In this document: positions 1 through 11,116 of the stretch, one piece after another
How positions within the stretch are numbered: the stretch's first letter is position 1
How the letters are laid out: each line of letters opens with the position of its first letter
From: Hortaea werneckii
Taxonomy: Eukaryota; Ascomycota; Dothideomycetes; Mycosphaerellales; Teratosphaeriaceae
Reading direction: 5' to 3'
NCBI GenBank assembly: GCA_037044905.1
Contig: JBAOKB010000144.1
Coordinates: 496,001-560,000 of the forward strand
DNA length: 64,000 nucleotides
The notes under the pieces: model-generated
Seen by the model: only the letters and a program-made list of their open reading frames with translations
Told to the model about the DNA's origin: nothing
Databases searched by the model: none
Position numbers and translations under genes: made by a program

Positions 1-624
1 GTAGAAGCCCATTGAGTACCTTGCGAACACCATCTGAAATCAACAGGTGTCAGATACTAGGTCCGACTACTGGGTAGTGTCCGTATGAGAAACTTACCGT
101 GCGGTTGCCAGATCTTGGGCCAAAGGTAGCTATGTATGCCACTGGCAGACTGCCAACAATAGCGCCAAATACGGCGCAAAGACAAGAATCAAGAAAGGGC
201 AGGTAGTAGACGGCTGGTCCTCTACACTAGCTTAGCGGTTTGCCTCTCATGTCATTCCGGTGGAGACTTACAGCATTCCCAATGTAAGGTTGTTTGCTGT
301 CAAATTGACAGAAAACCAGAGGATGGCGATCTGGATATACCCTAGCTGCCGCATGTCGTGTCGCTCATCAGGCAATACGCGCTGGATGCCGCGAGCTTCC
401 AGGTTGTATCGAACCAGGGTGCGCTCTACAGACCTCCATTGACGGCGCCACCAACCACTGCCTGTCCGTGCATCCGAAGCAGATGCACTGTCGTTGACAG
501 CGCTCTTCGGAGCTAAAGACGCTCTGCCTTTTTCGACGTCATGATGCTCTGGACCTGTTGGTGAGTCAGTATGCTCCCTCACACAAAGGGAAAGATGGGG
601 ATAGCATGATTCTTCCGCTGGCAT
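1..624 (-). CDS. NCS1 purine-cytosine permease, FCY2-like (5' part only, runs off left edge)
   Basis: This is the N-terminal part of a plasma-membrane nucleobase/H+ symporter. The model is exon 1 272-624, intron 222-271, exon 2 98-221, intron 34-97, and exon 3 from 33 off the edge. Both donors are GTAAGT, and the reading frame is kept across both junctions. The hydrophilic tail is followed by ETRGIER-like LEARGIQRVLPDERHD, then the first membrane segment (IAILWFSVNLTANNLTLGML). Exon 2 encodes a second hydrophobic segment ending in ATFGPRSGNRT, and exon 3 starts MVFARYSMG. These three blocks in this order are typical of fungal FCY2/FcyB permeases. The start at 624 is the first in-frame ATG of the open frame; an upstream exon cannot be excluded. 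Substrate (cytosine, adenine, hypoxanthine or other) cannot be told from this part. Confidence 0.85.
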
Positions 625-1339
625 TGAGCCCAGTTCAAGTTCAGGCCGTATTTTCTCAGCAAGACTGCATGTGCTTTGGAGCACGATTGCAAGTCAAGCA
701 CCGGCTCATGCTATATCTTACATAGTACCTCCGCTTGTGAACTCGAACGAAGCCGCTTGCTTGGAATCATGATGGCTCCATCTGCGTACTTTGAAGGCTG
801 TCTTGGCCGTGGGTGTGCTCTTGGCCGACTTCGACGGCGATTCCAGATGATTCAGTCATCTTGGTGCGAATGTGCTGTAAAATGTGGAAGGGTTGGCGGT
901 TGTTTGAACCAACCGGTTGAATCGTAGCGAGTTCACCATTATTGCATCAGGCCGACGTCGGGGAGCATGTTTTTGTTCGCTTACCAAATCTTTACCATTT
1001 TGCGAGTGAAATGGACAAAATTTCGGTGAAGCCCCCTCCCTTGCCCCTCAGGCGTCAGATTGGTTACGTTCGCCATGCGTCGGCGGCTTCCGAAAGGTTA
1101 CCAATAAATCCTAGCGTCCTCCATTAGCCGCAGCACGCGTAAATCTCCGTTTTCATCACTTTCGCCTTCTCCTTTTCGCGTTCCTCACCAAAATCGACAA
1201 TTATTGACGCCTCATCAATCACCGCGAAGCGCGTCTTGGTCAGCCTCCGTGCCTACCCCATTCCGTGAGAAATATTGTTGTATCAATCGCGAGCCATGCC
1301 ACGTCCGCCAGACAAGTAGGAGCGCAAACTGTCCTGCCC
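625..1339. promoter_or_regulatory. Divergent intergenic region between permease and TenA-like gene
   Basis: These 715 nt separate two divergently transcribed genes and must hold both promoters. I see no convincing additional exon. Short open frames on the plus strand (676-927, 942-1127) lack family features or splice support. Confidence 0.5.
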
Positions 1340-3222
1340 ATGCACAACGTCGCTGACTTCTCGTTAGTTACACCCACAGTCAATTCACTATCATCGTAAG
1401 TCCAAACCAATGACGAAGTACTCTATTCGCTTTTCCCTAACAGCCAAATAGCATAGCGACAACAAAGGCGAGACGGTCCAGTGCAACCACTGCAAGAATT
1501 GGACCGGGAACTCCAAGACTCTAAATCGCAAGAAGGAACATTTGACCCGATGCCCTCAGTACGCTGAGTGGCGCGCTCAAGGTAACGGCCAAGATCTTGC
1601 GCCCGCGAATACGTACAATAAGCGCGACAGCTTAGCCCTCCAAGAAGAGTAAGCCTTATTACCGGGAGCCACTCTAGTAGTGTCTGTTACCGATCGCGCG
1701 CTTACACGTCGTTACCAGCCCGTACGAATCTTCTCCCTACGCGCATCCGGAACAATTAACGGCAGCGGGACCCAGTTACACCCCGACCATGACCAGACAC
1801 CGTAATTACGGTAAACACCCCGGAAATCTCACAGTACTACAAAGTATAACATACTGATGGTTCTCCAGACATTTCCAAGGCCTTTGACGAGTTCTACGAT
1901 GACTCGGCGGCGCAGAAATGTATGCGCGTGCGATGTCTCTCCTGCGGTTACGTGCGCGCCAAAAACACCACCCGTCAAGTCGAGCATCTCGCCTCTTGTC
2001 AAGAATTCTGAGCTCGTCCGAGGGTCAGCAAGCCATTGCCAGTGGTGACCTCCAGATTCAGCCCTCTGCCCGTGGCGACATCTGGCGTGGTGGCGCACCA
2101 AATCCGAATCTGGCTGGGATGATTAACCGTCGTGGCCCTCAAAAGCACCCTCGCTCCAGCTTGAACAGTGCTCCTAGCCAAACACCCATCCGGCCACCTC
2201 CGCTCAAACCATCGCTCGCCAATCACTTAATGTCCAGAGCCAACGATGCTGTGACCGCCGCCACACAACAGTCCTTCTTATCTCACGCCGGTTGCGGCAC
2301 TCTATCCCCCTCCGCGCTCAATCAATGGCTGGCTCAGGAGATTCACATATCCCGCGCCCTCATCACTTTTGTCGGTGCCCTCATCGGAAAGGTTCGCATC
2401 CCGGAAACGAGTAACCTCCAAGCTGACCCGACCTTCCGAGCCCTCGACCTCCTCTGTTCAGCCGTCAACAACATGAAGAAGGAACTCGAATTCCTCGAAA
2501 GCTCCAAACGCAAATACGAGCTGCATGTGGAGATGGAAGAGCCCAAGCCCGCAACCAAAGGTTTCGTAGACCTCTTCGCCGCCGCAGCATCGCCCCAGAG
2601 CAGCCTGCTGGAAGGGCTCGTCGTGCTGTGGGCCACGGAGCACTGCTTCTGCAATTCCTTCCAGTACGCCTCGAACTTCATGTCTACCATGCCGTCCTCG
2701 TCCAACTACGCCTTGCCGTCTTACCTCACCCCAGGCGGGCATACGACGCCCGGCAACCCCTACAGCGGCGGGCCATCCGGCAACGCAGATCAGCCGCACA
2801 TCACCGCCCTCCACGACGCTTTCATCCAGAACTGGACATCGGCGAACTTCGTCCGGTTTGTGTCTGCCTGCAAATCCATCGTCGACGAAGTCGCCAATGC
2901 CCAGACGACCGGGAACGGACGGACAGAGATGCAAGCCTGCGAGCGGGTCTTCCGACAAGCCATCTGGCTCTGGGGCCAGATCTGGCCGGAAGTCGACGGT
3001 ATGGGCGATGGCGAAGAAGAACACGAAGGGGAAGTCTCCGGCGACAAGTCGACCGAGGAGCATGATGAGGTCGTCAATGGTGGCGTCAATGATCGACCCA
3101 TCGAGATTGACGATGATGCTGAAGGCGAAGCCACGGTCGACTCTCCTTATGGCGGTACGGGTCTGGGGGCTATCGCAGCGCATAACCAAGTCGGTGAGCC
3201 GATGGATGCGGAGAGGTCGTGA
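1340..3222 (+). CDS. BED-like zinc-finger protein with C-terminal TenA/heme-oxygenase-like domain; one apparent frame break
   Basis: Exons are 1340-1395, 1457-1648, 1719-1801 and 1869-3222. The phases agree at all three junctions, and intron 1 has a clear CTAAC branch. The first finger is CNHCKNW...HLTRC in exon 2. A second finger, CLSCGYV...HLASC, lies in exon 4 at about 1935-1999. The last ~270 residues, from SALNQWLAQEIHISRALI on through the FVDLFAAAASPQSSLLEGLVV stretch and WATEHCFCNSF, resemble TenA/THI-4/PqqC all-helical domains. An acidic tail follows. The summed exons are one base short of a multiple of three: just after the second finger (near 2006-2009) the frame must move by one base, reading QEF then LSSSEGQQAIASG. 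No normal-sized intron there fixes it. The role is unknown; TenA relatives act in thiamine salvage, but the fused fingers suggest nucleic-acid or protein binding. Confidence 0.7.
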
Positions 3223-3554
3223 GGCGCGTGTTTGGAGCGGGGTCTAATGAAGGCGTTAATGGATGTGATACCAAATGGATGCTATTTTGAAAGGTTAGGG
3301 TGCGGATGGTGCTCATGGGCGTTTTGAGTCTTTTACCTGGCGATAAGCCAGCTGTATTCGATACCTTATGGCAATAGGACAGTAGTCTTCCATCTAATTT
3401 CTCTTGAATAATCTCAAACCTCTCATCAGCCAAAAGGATGTGGCGAAATTTCAACGTTCATGCTCAATAATGCGTCGCTCATTGCCTGCGTTACATACAT
3501 CCTTCCCCTTGTCAACGTGCAGGCTGACTGCTCCCGGAACGTTTTCATTCATAT
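3223..3554. other. Convergent 3' intergenic region
   Basis: 332 nt between the ends of two convergent genes, holding both 3' UTRs. No RNA gene, repeat or further coding signal is visible. Confidence 0.5.
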
Positions 3555-5234
3555 CTACTCTCTATCTAACCTCACCGCGGCATTGCTCTCAATAAAGCCC
3601 AAGTCGACCTTATGTCCGAGCAGTTCTCGGATATTGCTGATCTTATACTTGATCATCGTCGGCCGCTCCAGCGACAGTCCGAACCCATAGCATCGCAGAT
3701 CCTCCGGCAGGCCCATGGCCAGCAACATCTCCGGCCGGAACATACCCGAGTTGCCGATCTCGACCAGCTTCTTCAGCCCGTGGTGGTACGCGAAGATCTC
3801 CATGCTGGGTTCCGTGTAAGGGTTGTACGCCGGCTTAAACTTGAGATCGGTCAGGCCCATGGCGCCGAAGAACTTCTCCATGAAAGCCTGGAGACCGCCG
3901 AGCGTCAGGCCGTAGTCGGCGATCACGCCCTCGACCTGGTGGAATTCGGCCAAATGCGTGGCGTCGACGGTTTCGTTACGGAAGACGCGGTCGATAGAGA
4001 AGTATTTGCAAGGTCTGGGATCCGCGGCGAGACGGTGGAGACAGTATGCGGAGACTGCGGTGGTGTGGGTACGGAGCACAAGACGCTTAGTCTCGGCGTC
4101 GGCGTAAGGGTAGCGGTAGCCAATAGAGCCAAAAGCTCCATCCTGGTGGACTTTACGGACATTGTCGAAGTACTGCTGGTAGTCCAGCTTTTGGCAGTGT
4201 TGGCACGGCCGGTCTTTTCGGGGTCTGCGGAGAAAGATGACTTTTCCATCTCTGCTAGAGCAGCATCTGCGGCAGGGTCGGGGCCTGGTGGGCCAGCTGA
4301 AGGCGGGTCCGACACATAGAAGGTGTCTTGCAGATCACGGGCGGGATGTTGTTGTGGCACGAAAAGGGCGTCAAAGTTCCAGAAACCAGTGTCGACGAAG
4401 CTACAGCAATAATTGTCAGTATTGAGTAAGGGATCAGAGAGCCGAAACGTATATGGTCGCATACCGAGAAGTAGGCATCTCAGTGAAGCCCATATTGAAC
4501 AAGATCTTTCTGAACTCCTCTCGGACTTTGCCAAGTGGGTGCAGACTCCCCGCCATCTGCGGCTCGCCCAGTGCCTGGAAGTTGTACGGCTTGAAGTTGG
4601 CCGTCTTCCAGCTACCGTCTGCCAGCATGTCTGCCGTCAGGTCGGTGACCTCGACCGGCATCTCCAACGCCCATTTCGGACCCTTGCGTGCCGAGTAGGT
4701 GATGACCTTCTGGGTCGTCACGAGCTGTCTCTTCTGGAAATCCTTCAGCTGCTTGGGGTCGGAGAAGGTCTTGTTCGTCTGGACGTGCTGCAGCAGTTGC
4801 CGTGTGGTATCCTCGACGCTGTCCACCAGGGACACAAGGCTGTCGCCGTCCTTCTTCACCCACTTCTGTGCAAAAGCTTTGCCTTGCCCGATCTTGGCGC
4901 TCTTGCTAGCCAACGCTGGGTCCTTGAGACTCAGACTCCCCTTCTGCCGCACTGCATCCCACACCTTGTACTCATGGCTTCCTTCCTCGGCGATCTGCCG
5001 GCCTTCATCCGTCAACACAACTTCCTCCGATGTATGCTGATCGTATTCAATCATCTGTCGGGAGCCTAGCCGGTCAAGGGCGGCCTTCATATCTGCGGAA
5101 GAGACATTGGGAAAGGTCTCGGATGTCTTGATCTCGGGCTGCTGTTCGACAGCACGGAGGATTTGCAGGGTGACGTCTTGCTCGCCGCCATTGGTGGTGA
5201 CAGGTACGGGCACTGGGCCCCTTTGACCGGGCAT
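3555..5234 (-). CDS. FRS2: Phenylalanyl-tRNA synthetase alpha subunit, cytosolic; one apparent frame break
   Basis: This subunit charges tRNA-Phe as part of the cytosolic alpha2beta2 class II synthetase. Exon 1 is 4465-5234 and exon 2 is 3555-4400. The 64-nt intron ends in CTGTAG and splits the Arg codon of EMPTSRFVDTGFWNFD. Residues 1-90 form a winged-helix region (LDRLGSRQMIEYDQH). The catalytic core carries motif 2 (YFSIDRVFRNET, then DATHLAEFHQ), FKPAYNPYTEPSMEIF and motif 3 (GLSLERPTMIKY). Exon 2 is one base short. Homology needs a shift at a run of four A (minus strand, forward 4189-4192) between RANTA and LDYQQYFDNVRKVH. With one extra A the protein would be 538 aa, a normal length (yeast 503). 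As the gene is essential, a sequencing or assembly indel is the simplest explanation. The start at 5234 is the first ATG before the conserved TLQILRAVE. Confidence 0.93.
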
Positions 5235-5563
5235 TGCGGAGGCGTGGTGTTATTGCGACGCAGACGTGCCTTTCATATGACTCGTCCAATGACTGGGTGG
5301 GATGAATTGATCTAGAAATTCTGGCGCTCGGGCCACCTTAAGCTGACTAGTGGCGGGGCAGCACAAACTACATATATCGTACATGGTAGTGCCTATACTA
5401 AGCCTTGAAGGTATACACACTCTAGAGACTTTAATGAATCAACCGGCGGTTACTAGAACAACCATGTAATCACATATCAACCGTCAAAACAGAAACTTTA
5501 TGTTCATACGCTTCGCTTGATTCTGCAACATCGCTGTATCGGAGACAACCTTCCTTCATCTCT
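5235..5563. promoter_or_regulatory. FRS2 promoter and KAP120 3' UTR
   Basis: 329 nt between two minus-strand genes. It must contain the FRS2 upstream region and the downstream end of the importin gene. I see no other element. Confidence 0.4.
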
Positions 5564-8500
5564 TCAACTCATAATCCCAAGCCCCGTAAATGCCGTAATA
5601 ACCTCCTTGTCTACGTTAACCATCCACTGTTCCTGAAAAGCGTCCGCACCTCCGCAAGCAGCAATAGTACTTTGCAAATGCTCTCTGATATTGATAGGCA
5701 GGTTCACAGTATGCACCTCATCCGAATACGTCAAGTTCCTTCTTCGGACATCCTCCGGCGCCTCGTAAGGATTGGCGGCTTGGTCAGGGGCGCCATATAC
5801 CAACGAATCGCTATTGGCGTCCACGGCAGCACCGCCCGCAGCATCCTCTGCGCCTTCGCGTAGTTCGGTCACGACGTCTGTCCAGACCGTCATGAGGCTC
5901 TGAAGGCTCACCATGATTACATCCGACTGGGATTCTAAAAGCTTTGTCAACGCTAAAGCCATCAGCTTTCGCCGTGACGGATCGCCGATGTTTTCAAAGT
6001 GCGAGAACCATTCTTCTAGCAGCCACTTCATCGTCTCCTCCGACCCGACAGCGCTAGTAAAGCCGTCAAGGCCGGCAAGGATCAGACGCGCAAGCACGGC
6101 GTAGTAGTCGGTCTCCACGATGCCATCGACGGGCGGGTCCTTAGCGAGCGGGCCAGTAGTACAGTGAGCCTTCCAGCTACCATGCAGACCCTCCAGCAGT
6201 GTTTGAAGAAAGGGCATCATATCCTTGACAAGGCCTTGTGAAACGTCAGGCATGCTTGCCGCTGCTCGTAGAAGCAGCTCTCCGATATTGCATACCATCC
6301 CGTTCGCTTCAGCCTTGCCTTTCAGACTCTTCAAGAGATCTGTCAACGCGCCAAGTAGCGGCACGCGAACGGTGGGCGACAGCATGTACTCTGGTGCGAG
6401 GAGCACGTATGATTCGGTGATCTCCAATGCCTTGCGCAAGTGCTCGCTTCCAAACTCATAGATGGGGAACAGGCACTGGACCAGTTCAAGGACCTGTGGC
6501 AGAGCAGGCGGTGTCGTTTGGACGATGATGGCACCCCAGAGATCCATTGCGTCCTCCAAGAGATAGACTGCTGTTTCGCTGCCTGGCTCGATGGCGCCTT
6601 TGATGATAGGGAAGACCATGGCATGTAGAGGCTGCGACTCGGCCTTCATGGCATTCACAAGTCTCGCCAGTATTGTCAAGATGGCTTGCTTCATCAGGTG
6701 CTCTTCGCCAGAGCTTTCCCAGAGCGCTGGCAGAAGCCCCACGATGCGCTCAGCGAAGGGAGATATAGCATGATCCATTCTCTCGACAAGGCAGGATATA
6801 GTGTTCAGAAGCGCCATCTTCGTCTCTGTCGACTCGACTTCCTCAATCGTTTGCATTAGCCTGTTCAGTATTGCGTCGATGTAGGGTAAAAGATCTTCAG
6901 CCTTTGTCTCCCAATCGTCAACGATCTTCGCAAACTGTCGGCCTGCTGTCACCCGTACAACCTGATCATTCAACTGATCTTCTTTCCCAAGCAAGTGTTG
7001 GAAGATCTGGAAGACCAAGTGCCGCTCCATGCACCGGATAGAGATCCACTGGCCAAGCAATATCGCCGATCGTCGTCTCAGAATGTTAAAGCCTGGCTTC
7101 GTCTTCTGCACCTCCGCTACCAATATGTCCCTCACAAACGCATCAAAGTCCAACTGCTCATGAACCACCGGGGCCGCCAGACCAATCGCCGTATAGACCG
7201 AATCTTTGAACAGCACGTCCTCGTTGTCTAAGCTGGCCACCTGATAGAATACCCGAAGCAATGGCTGAACAAGTATATCTTTGTAATTGATCGCAAGATC
7301 AAGAAAGAGCTTTTCCGAGCACGACCTGACGGAGAACTCCCAGTCTTCACCCTCACCTTCCTCGCGCTTCTCCCATTCTTCGGGGTCCTCTTCCCACTCG
7401 CGAAGATCAGAGGTGCGGAAGACGAAGAACTTGGTCACAATGACTTCCATCAGCTCTTGAATGAGAGCCTGCGAGAGCAGCTGCTGGCGAAGGAGCTCAG
7501 TAGCTTGGCTCCGCTCTTCCTTGTCTTGCGGTGTCTTGTATTTGAATGTCTGGGTTGGGTTATGCACCATTTTGAGGCATGCTCTCAATATCAGTAGCCC
7601 ACGCAAAGCCAGCTTCTCGGTTGCAGATTTCTCATCTGTATCTCCATCCATGCCTTCATTCCCACCTGAAGCTGTCACAGGGGCCACCTCACGCGAGCCG
7701 AAGGACTGTCCATAGTCCTTTACCAGACTCCAGTACGCCAGTGCAAGCTCCACGCTGTTCGGTAACAAGGCATAAGCCGCAGGGTGTTCGCGAGCCATCT
7801 CGTGGTGTAGTTTAGCCAGCTGCAGCATATTCTTTTCCAGCAGCGATACCCCCGGGCGACTTCTATCAATCTGCATGAAAGTGCCGAGATGTTGCTGAGT
7901 CGCGTTCCAAAACGTAACTACCTCAGCGTTGCGATGGGGGTGTTCGTACCCCTGAACAAGTAACCTCCGCAACACTTTGATCGTCATCAAGCTTAACCGC
8001 ATTGCGCCTTCATCCATGCTGTTCTGCCAGTACCCTACCGTGTCGCCGTACAATCCGCTAAGGACACTGACGATCTCCGGGGTGATGGCTTGTAGATTCT
8101 GCCTCGTCCGCTGCAACCGACCCGTAGACAGCTCCTTCACAACATGGAGCAGAATCAACAAAGCTCTGGCCAATCTCAGCTGCCCGACCTGCCCAGCATC
8201 TCTCACTACCTGTACCAAGCTCGCAAGAACATCTGGCCAGTCCTGTGGGAATTCAAATCGAGCCACCTTTGCCACAACGAGCGCGTTCTGAAGAGCTAGC
8301 CGATCGTCATTTTCGTTCAGACCGGAATCCAGGAGTCGCGAACGAATGATGGTTTTGTCGTCTTTGGGGACAGCGTTCAGGGCGGTCTTACGCCAGTACT
8401 TGTCGATGCCGTTTTTGAGCTGGATGATGGCCAGATAGCGGAGCTCCAGCGGCAAACGGGAGTCGAGGTAGGCCGATTGTAAATGGACGTAGAAGTTTGG

Positions 8501-8644
8501 CGTCTTCTCCCATTGTTGCAGCTGCTTCGTGCCTGTCTGAATCTGAGTCGGATTTGAGGATGAAGCTGACTGAAGGGTGTGAACGAGAGAAGACTCGGAA
8601 AGCGGGTTGGTCTCAGCTTGTGCTTCGATGGCGAAGGAGGGCAT
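5564..8644 (-). CDS. KAP120: Importin-beta family karyopherin, importin-11/Kap120 type
   Basis: Intronless, 1026 aa from the ATG at 8644; the longer open frame begins at a GTG and is not needed. It is a HEAT-repeat nuclear transport receptor that binds cargo and RanGTP; yeast Kap120 imports ribosome-biogenesis factors. The N-terminus has the importin-beta N-domain pattern: the QWEKTPNFYVHLQ helix, then LELRYLAIIQLKNGIDKYWR, then FPQDWPDVLASLVQ. The rest is regular amphipathic helices with an acidic insert near residues 420-445 (REWEEDPEEWEKREEGEGED), as in Kap120/IPO11. The length matches the family (yeast 1032 aa). No frame problem is seen. Confidence 0.92.
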   Translation of the reverse strand: MPSFAIEAQAETNPLSESSLVHTLQSASSSNPTQIQTGTKQLQQWEKTPNFYVHLQSAYLDSRLPLELRYLAIIQLKNGIDKYWRKTALNAVPKDDKTIIRSRLLDSGLNENDDRLALQNALVVAKVARFEFPQDWPDVLASLVQVVRDAGQVGQLRLARALLILLHVVKELSTGRLQRTRQNLQAITPEIVSVLSGLYGDTVGYWQNSMDEGAMRLSLMTIKVLRRLLVQGYEHPHRNAEVVTFWNATQQHLGTFMQIDRSRPGVSLLEKNMLQLAKLHHEMAREHPAAYALLPNSVELALAYWSLVKDYGQSFGSREVAPVTASGGNEGMDGDTDEKSATEKLALRGLLILRACLKMVHNPTQTFKYKTPQDKEERSQATELLRQQLLSQALIQELMEVIVTKFFVFRTSDLREWEEDPEEWEKREEGEGEDWEFSVRSCSEKLFLDLAINYKDILVQPLLRVFYQVASLDNEDVLFKDSVYTAIGLAAPVVHEQLDFDAFVRDILVAEVQKTKPGFNILRRRSAILLGQWISIRCMERHLVFQIFQHLLGKEDQLNDQVVRVTAGRQFAKIVDDWETKAEDLLPYIDAILNRLMQTIEEVESTETKMALLNTISCLVERMDHAISPFAERIVGLLPALWESSGEEHLMKQAILTILARLVNAMKAESQPLHAMVFPIIKGAIEPGSETAVYLLEDAMDLWGAIIVQTTPPALPQVLELVQCLFPIYEFGSEHLRKALEITESYVLLAPEYMLSPTVRVPLLGALTDLLKSLKGKAEANGMVCNIGELLLRAAASMPDVSQGLVKDMMPFLQTLLEGLHGSWKAHCTTGPLAKDPPVDGIVETDYYAVLARLILAGLDGFTSAVGSEETMKWLLEEWFSHFENIGDPSRRKLMALALTKLLESQSDVIMVSLQSLMTVWTDVVTELREGAEDAAGGAAVDANSDSLVYGAPDQAANPYEAPEDVRRRNLTYSDEVHTVNLPINIREHLQSTIAACGGADAFQEQWMVNVDKEVITAFTGLGIMS

Positions 8645-9653
8645 GGTGTCGGCTTCAGCAGGCACTCAGGCCACCTCACCGTGCGCGGTGCTGCTCACGT
8701 TGCAAACAGCTCTAGTGTACAACCGACGAAGAGAAAGGCAGGTACAAAGGGTTGGTGTTTTGTTCCAACTCACGCGAGTGGTTTGGAGGAGCTTCGGTGG
8801 GAAGACGGTACGGCCTTCCTCTGCTCTGGCTGTCGTTTCACCAGCCGTGATCTCCTCTCCAATTGCTCAACAGCACCGTCGTAGAGGATGAATGATGCAC
8901 GGTGAAGCCAACGCCGAATTATACCAAAGTGCAGGCACAGAAACGGAGCCGAAACATCTGGCCGGGCGACTGGGTTCGTCCCAGCACTTTGTTGAATTCA
9001 CATGTGATGGCACGTGCCTCTGCGAATTCCCATATCTTCACCAGAGTCTGCGGGACATTTCCCTTCTCTTTTTCTTTCTGGTAAAGTTGATTATTGCACC
9101 CAGAGCAGATAAAAGGCTCCTCATCCGCTATTTCCGTCGATTGAGAAGTTGTATTAGCTGGGGAGAACAAGATCCTCTATCAAGAAGCGAGGCGGGGAAA
9201 GACACCGTACGACTCGACTCCCGTTACGAGGAAATACACCCTTCTAGAACACGACGCTTTGGTAGCTCACTTTCCGCCACTTCACTCTCACCTACATCCC
9301 TACATACCCACCTACCTTCCCAATATCTTACCTCCATCGTGACTCTTCTATCATCTCACACGTGCGCTGCGAGTCTCAAGGTCCAGACAGCTTCATCAGT
9401 CAATGTCTGCTCTACCCGTCGCGACTGCCGACTTCAGACCAACGAACCATCTCCAGCTGTACCGCACCCCCGCCGACTGCCGCAGCCTCTCCACCATGGC
9501 TGCATAAAGCGTCACCCGGTCACGCGATCAGCACAGTAAAGATGGGAGTCCGGTAGCCTCTTCACTGTAGACCCAATCGTGTCCTAGGTGCACCTATTTG
9601 CCCACTCATTCATTGCTTCATCCTCAAAACTCCACCTGATCCCTAAAGCAAGA
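8645..9653. promoter_or_regulatory. Divergent promoter region, KAP120 / F-box-like gene
   Basis: About 1 kb between divergent starts. Stretches at 9280-9330 and 9440-9500 are rich in CT/CCTAC and look like 5' UTR. The open frames here (8892-9539 +, 8919-9170 -) have biased, non-protein-like composition and no splice-supported continuation, so I do not call a gene. Confidence 0.45.
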
Positions 9654-10619
9654 ATGCCACCCCGTCGAAAGCCGGCCTCGGCCACCACCAGCGCCGCCAC
9701 CTCTGCACTCCCTTCCACCGTCACCTCGGCCGCAACCTCGCGAAGCCCCTCGCCTGAGCCCCGCCAGCCCTTCCGCTTCTTCGACCTGCCTTCGGAGCTA
9801 CGGCTGCGCATCTATGAAGAAGTCCTGCTGGTCCATGACACTCTCGACTTAGGTAAGCCCAAGTCCAACCATATATAGATACATACACTCGTATGTCTGG
9901 GACTGACACCTGCCTCGCCCCCAGAACCCTCCAACTACCGACGCATCCTCCCCCGCCTCGCCCTCTTCCTCGTCTCCCGCCGCATGCACGAGGAAGCCTA
10001 CCGCGTCTTCTACGCCCAACCACTCCGCCTCTTCCCCGTCCACGGCCGCTTCTTCTACACCAAAAAGCCGCTGCTGCAGCGCCTGCCCCCACCCTACCGC
10101 GCCGCCGTCAACACGATCGAGCTCCGTCTCGGCCCCGGCTGGACCAAACCCCCGCGCTGCCAGGACACATGGCGGGAAGAGCTCGGCCTGCAGGACTGCA
10201 GCAACCTGCGCAAAGTGAAAATCATGGTCGAGATCGACACGAGCGATTCCATCTTCCTCGGCTTCCGCGGCCAGAACGCCACCGAAGACACGTACAAATT
10301 CTTCTGTCTGGAGCTGCTGCGCGGGCTCCTCGTGCGCGTGCCGAGTCTGGAGACGGTCGAGATCGACGCCTACCCCGGCGTGAAGAAGGACAGTCCCCTC
10401 GTCTTGGCCCTGCGCAGACTCGTGCAGAATGAACGGAGCAGTATCCGGCTGACCTGGGGTCCGCTGAGGGGATGGGAGAAAGAAGGCGACGAGGCGGGCG
10501 AGATCGGGCTCGAGAGGGCTATGGCTGGGTTGGGGCTGGGGAGCGCTTCTGCTTCTGCTGTACCTACGTCCGCGTCTCAGCAACAAAATGCTGCCAGGAT
10601 CGTCCAAGTGCAGGCCTAG
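9654..10619 (+). CDS. 2EXR/F-box-like domain protein, unknown function
   Basis: Exons 9654-9852 and 9925-10619 are joined across a 72-nt GTAAGC...CCCCAG intron, giving 297 aa. After a Pro/Ser/Ala-rich leader, RFFDLPSELRLRIYEEVLL (about residues 42-60) is the typical opening of the large fungal 2EXR/F-box-like families. It is followed by SRRMHEEAYRVFYAQ, the usual second block (rows of helices around an old-leucine-rich-repeat-like fold). The C-terminus is low-complexity (Gly/Ser/Ala/Gln). Proteins of this type are numerous in Pezizomycotina and mostly uncharacterised; some recruit substrates to SCF ubiquitin ligases, but that is not shown here. GC content is very high in exon 2. Confidence 0.8.
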
Positions 10620-11115
10620 GAGACTTGGGAGTTTGTGCGCATGGCGTGGGATCGGGGCAGTGAAGTGGAGCTTTGAGTATATTAAAAAGGAGTGAAGGGC
10701 GGAAGCCTGTGGGGAATCCAGACCTGCTTAAGGCCTTCAATGCCAGTCTTTCCCTTCCCCGGTCTTGAGTCGTCGTATCTGATAAAGACTGCTTTTTTCC
10801 CTCTTGAATCCATAAACCTTGTTCAACGGCTGAGGGCGTGTGAATATTATTAAAAAAGGGGGGAACGACGCAAAACCCCGCGATTCATCTATACCCCAGG
10901 CCCCTTCAAAATGGTTGGAGTTGACCAGGGCCTATCAAACATTACCCAAGACATTCTTCGACCGACCCCTCAGGGTCTCACGAATGAAATCAGAAACATT
11001 GTTTCACCTCCTATCCAAAGTCGAAAGTCTATTCCTTAGCCCGTTCTCTTAGAAACGTGAACTGTCCCCCAATCCTTAGACAAGGCAGGCCGCGGCCGGC
11101 CAGGGCCTTCGTATT

Positions 11116-11116
<1 letters not shown>

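Noticed and set aside
2458..3189. 243-aa open frame antisense to the TenA-like gene
   Set aside because: It lies wholly opposite a domain-bearing exon and shows no family features.
8892..9539. 215-aa open frame upstream of the F-box-like gene
   Set aside because: Composition follows the CT-rich leader sequence and no family or splice support exists; treated as promoter/5' UTR.
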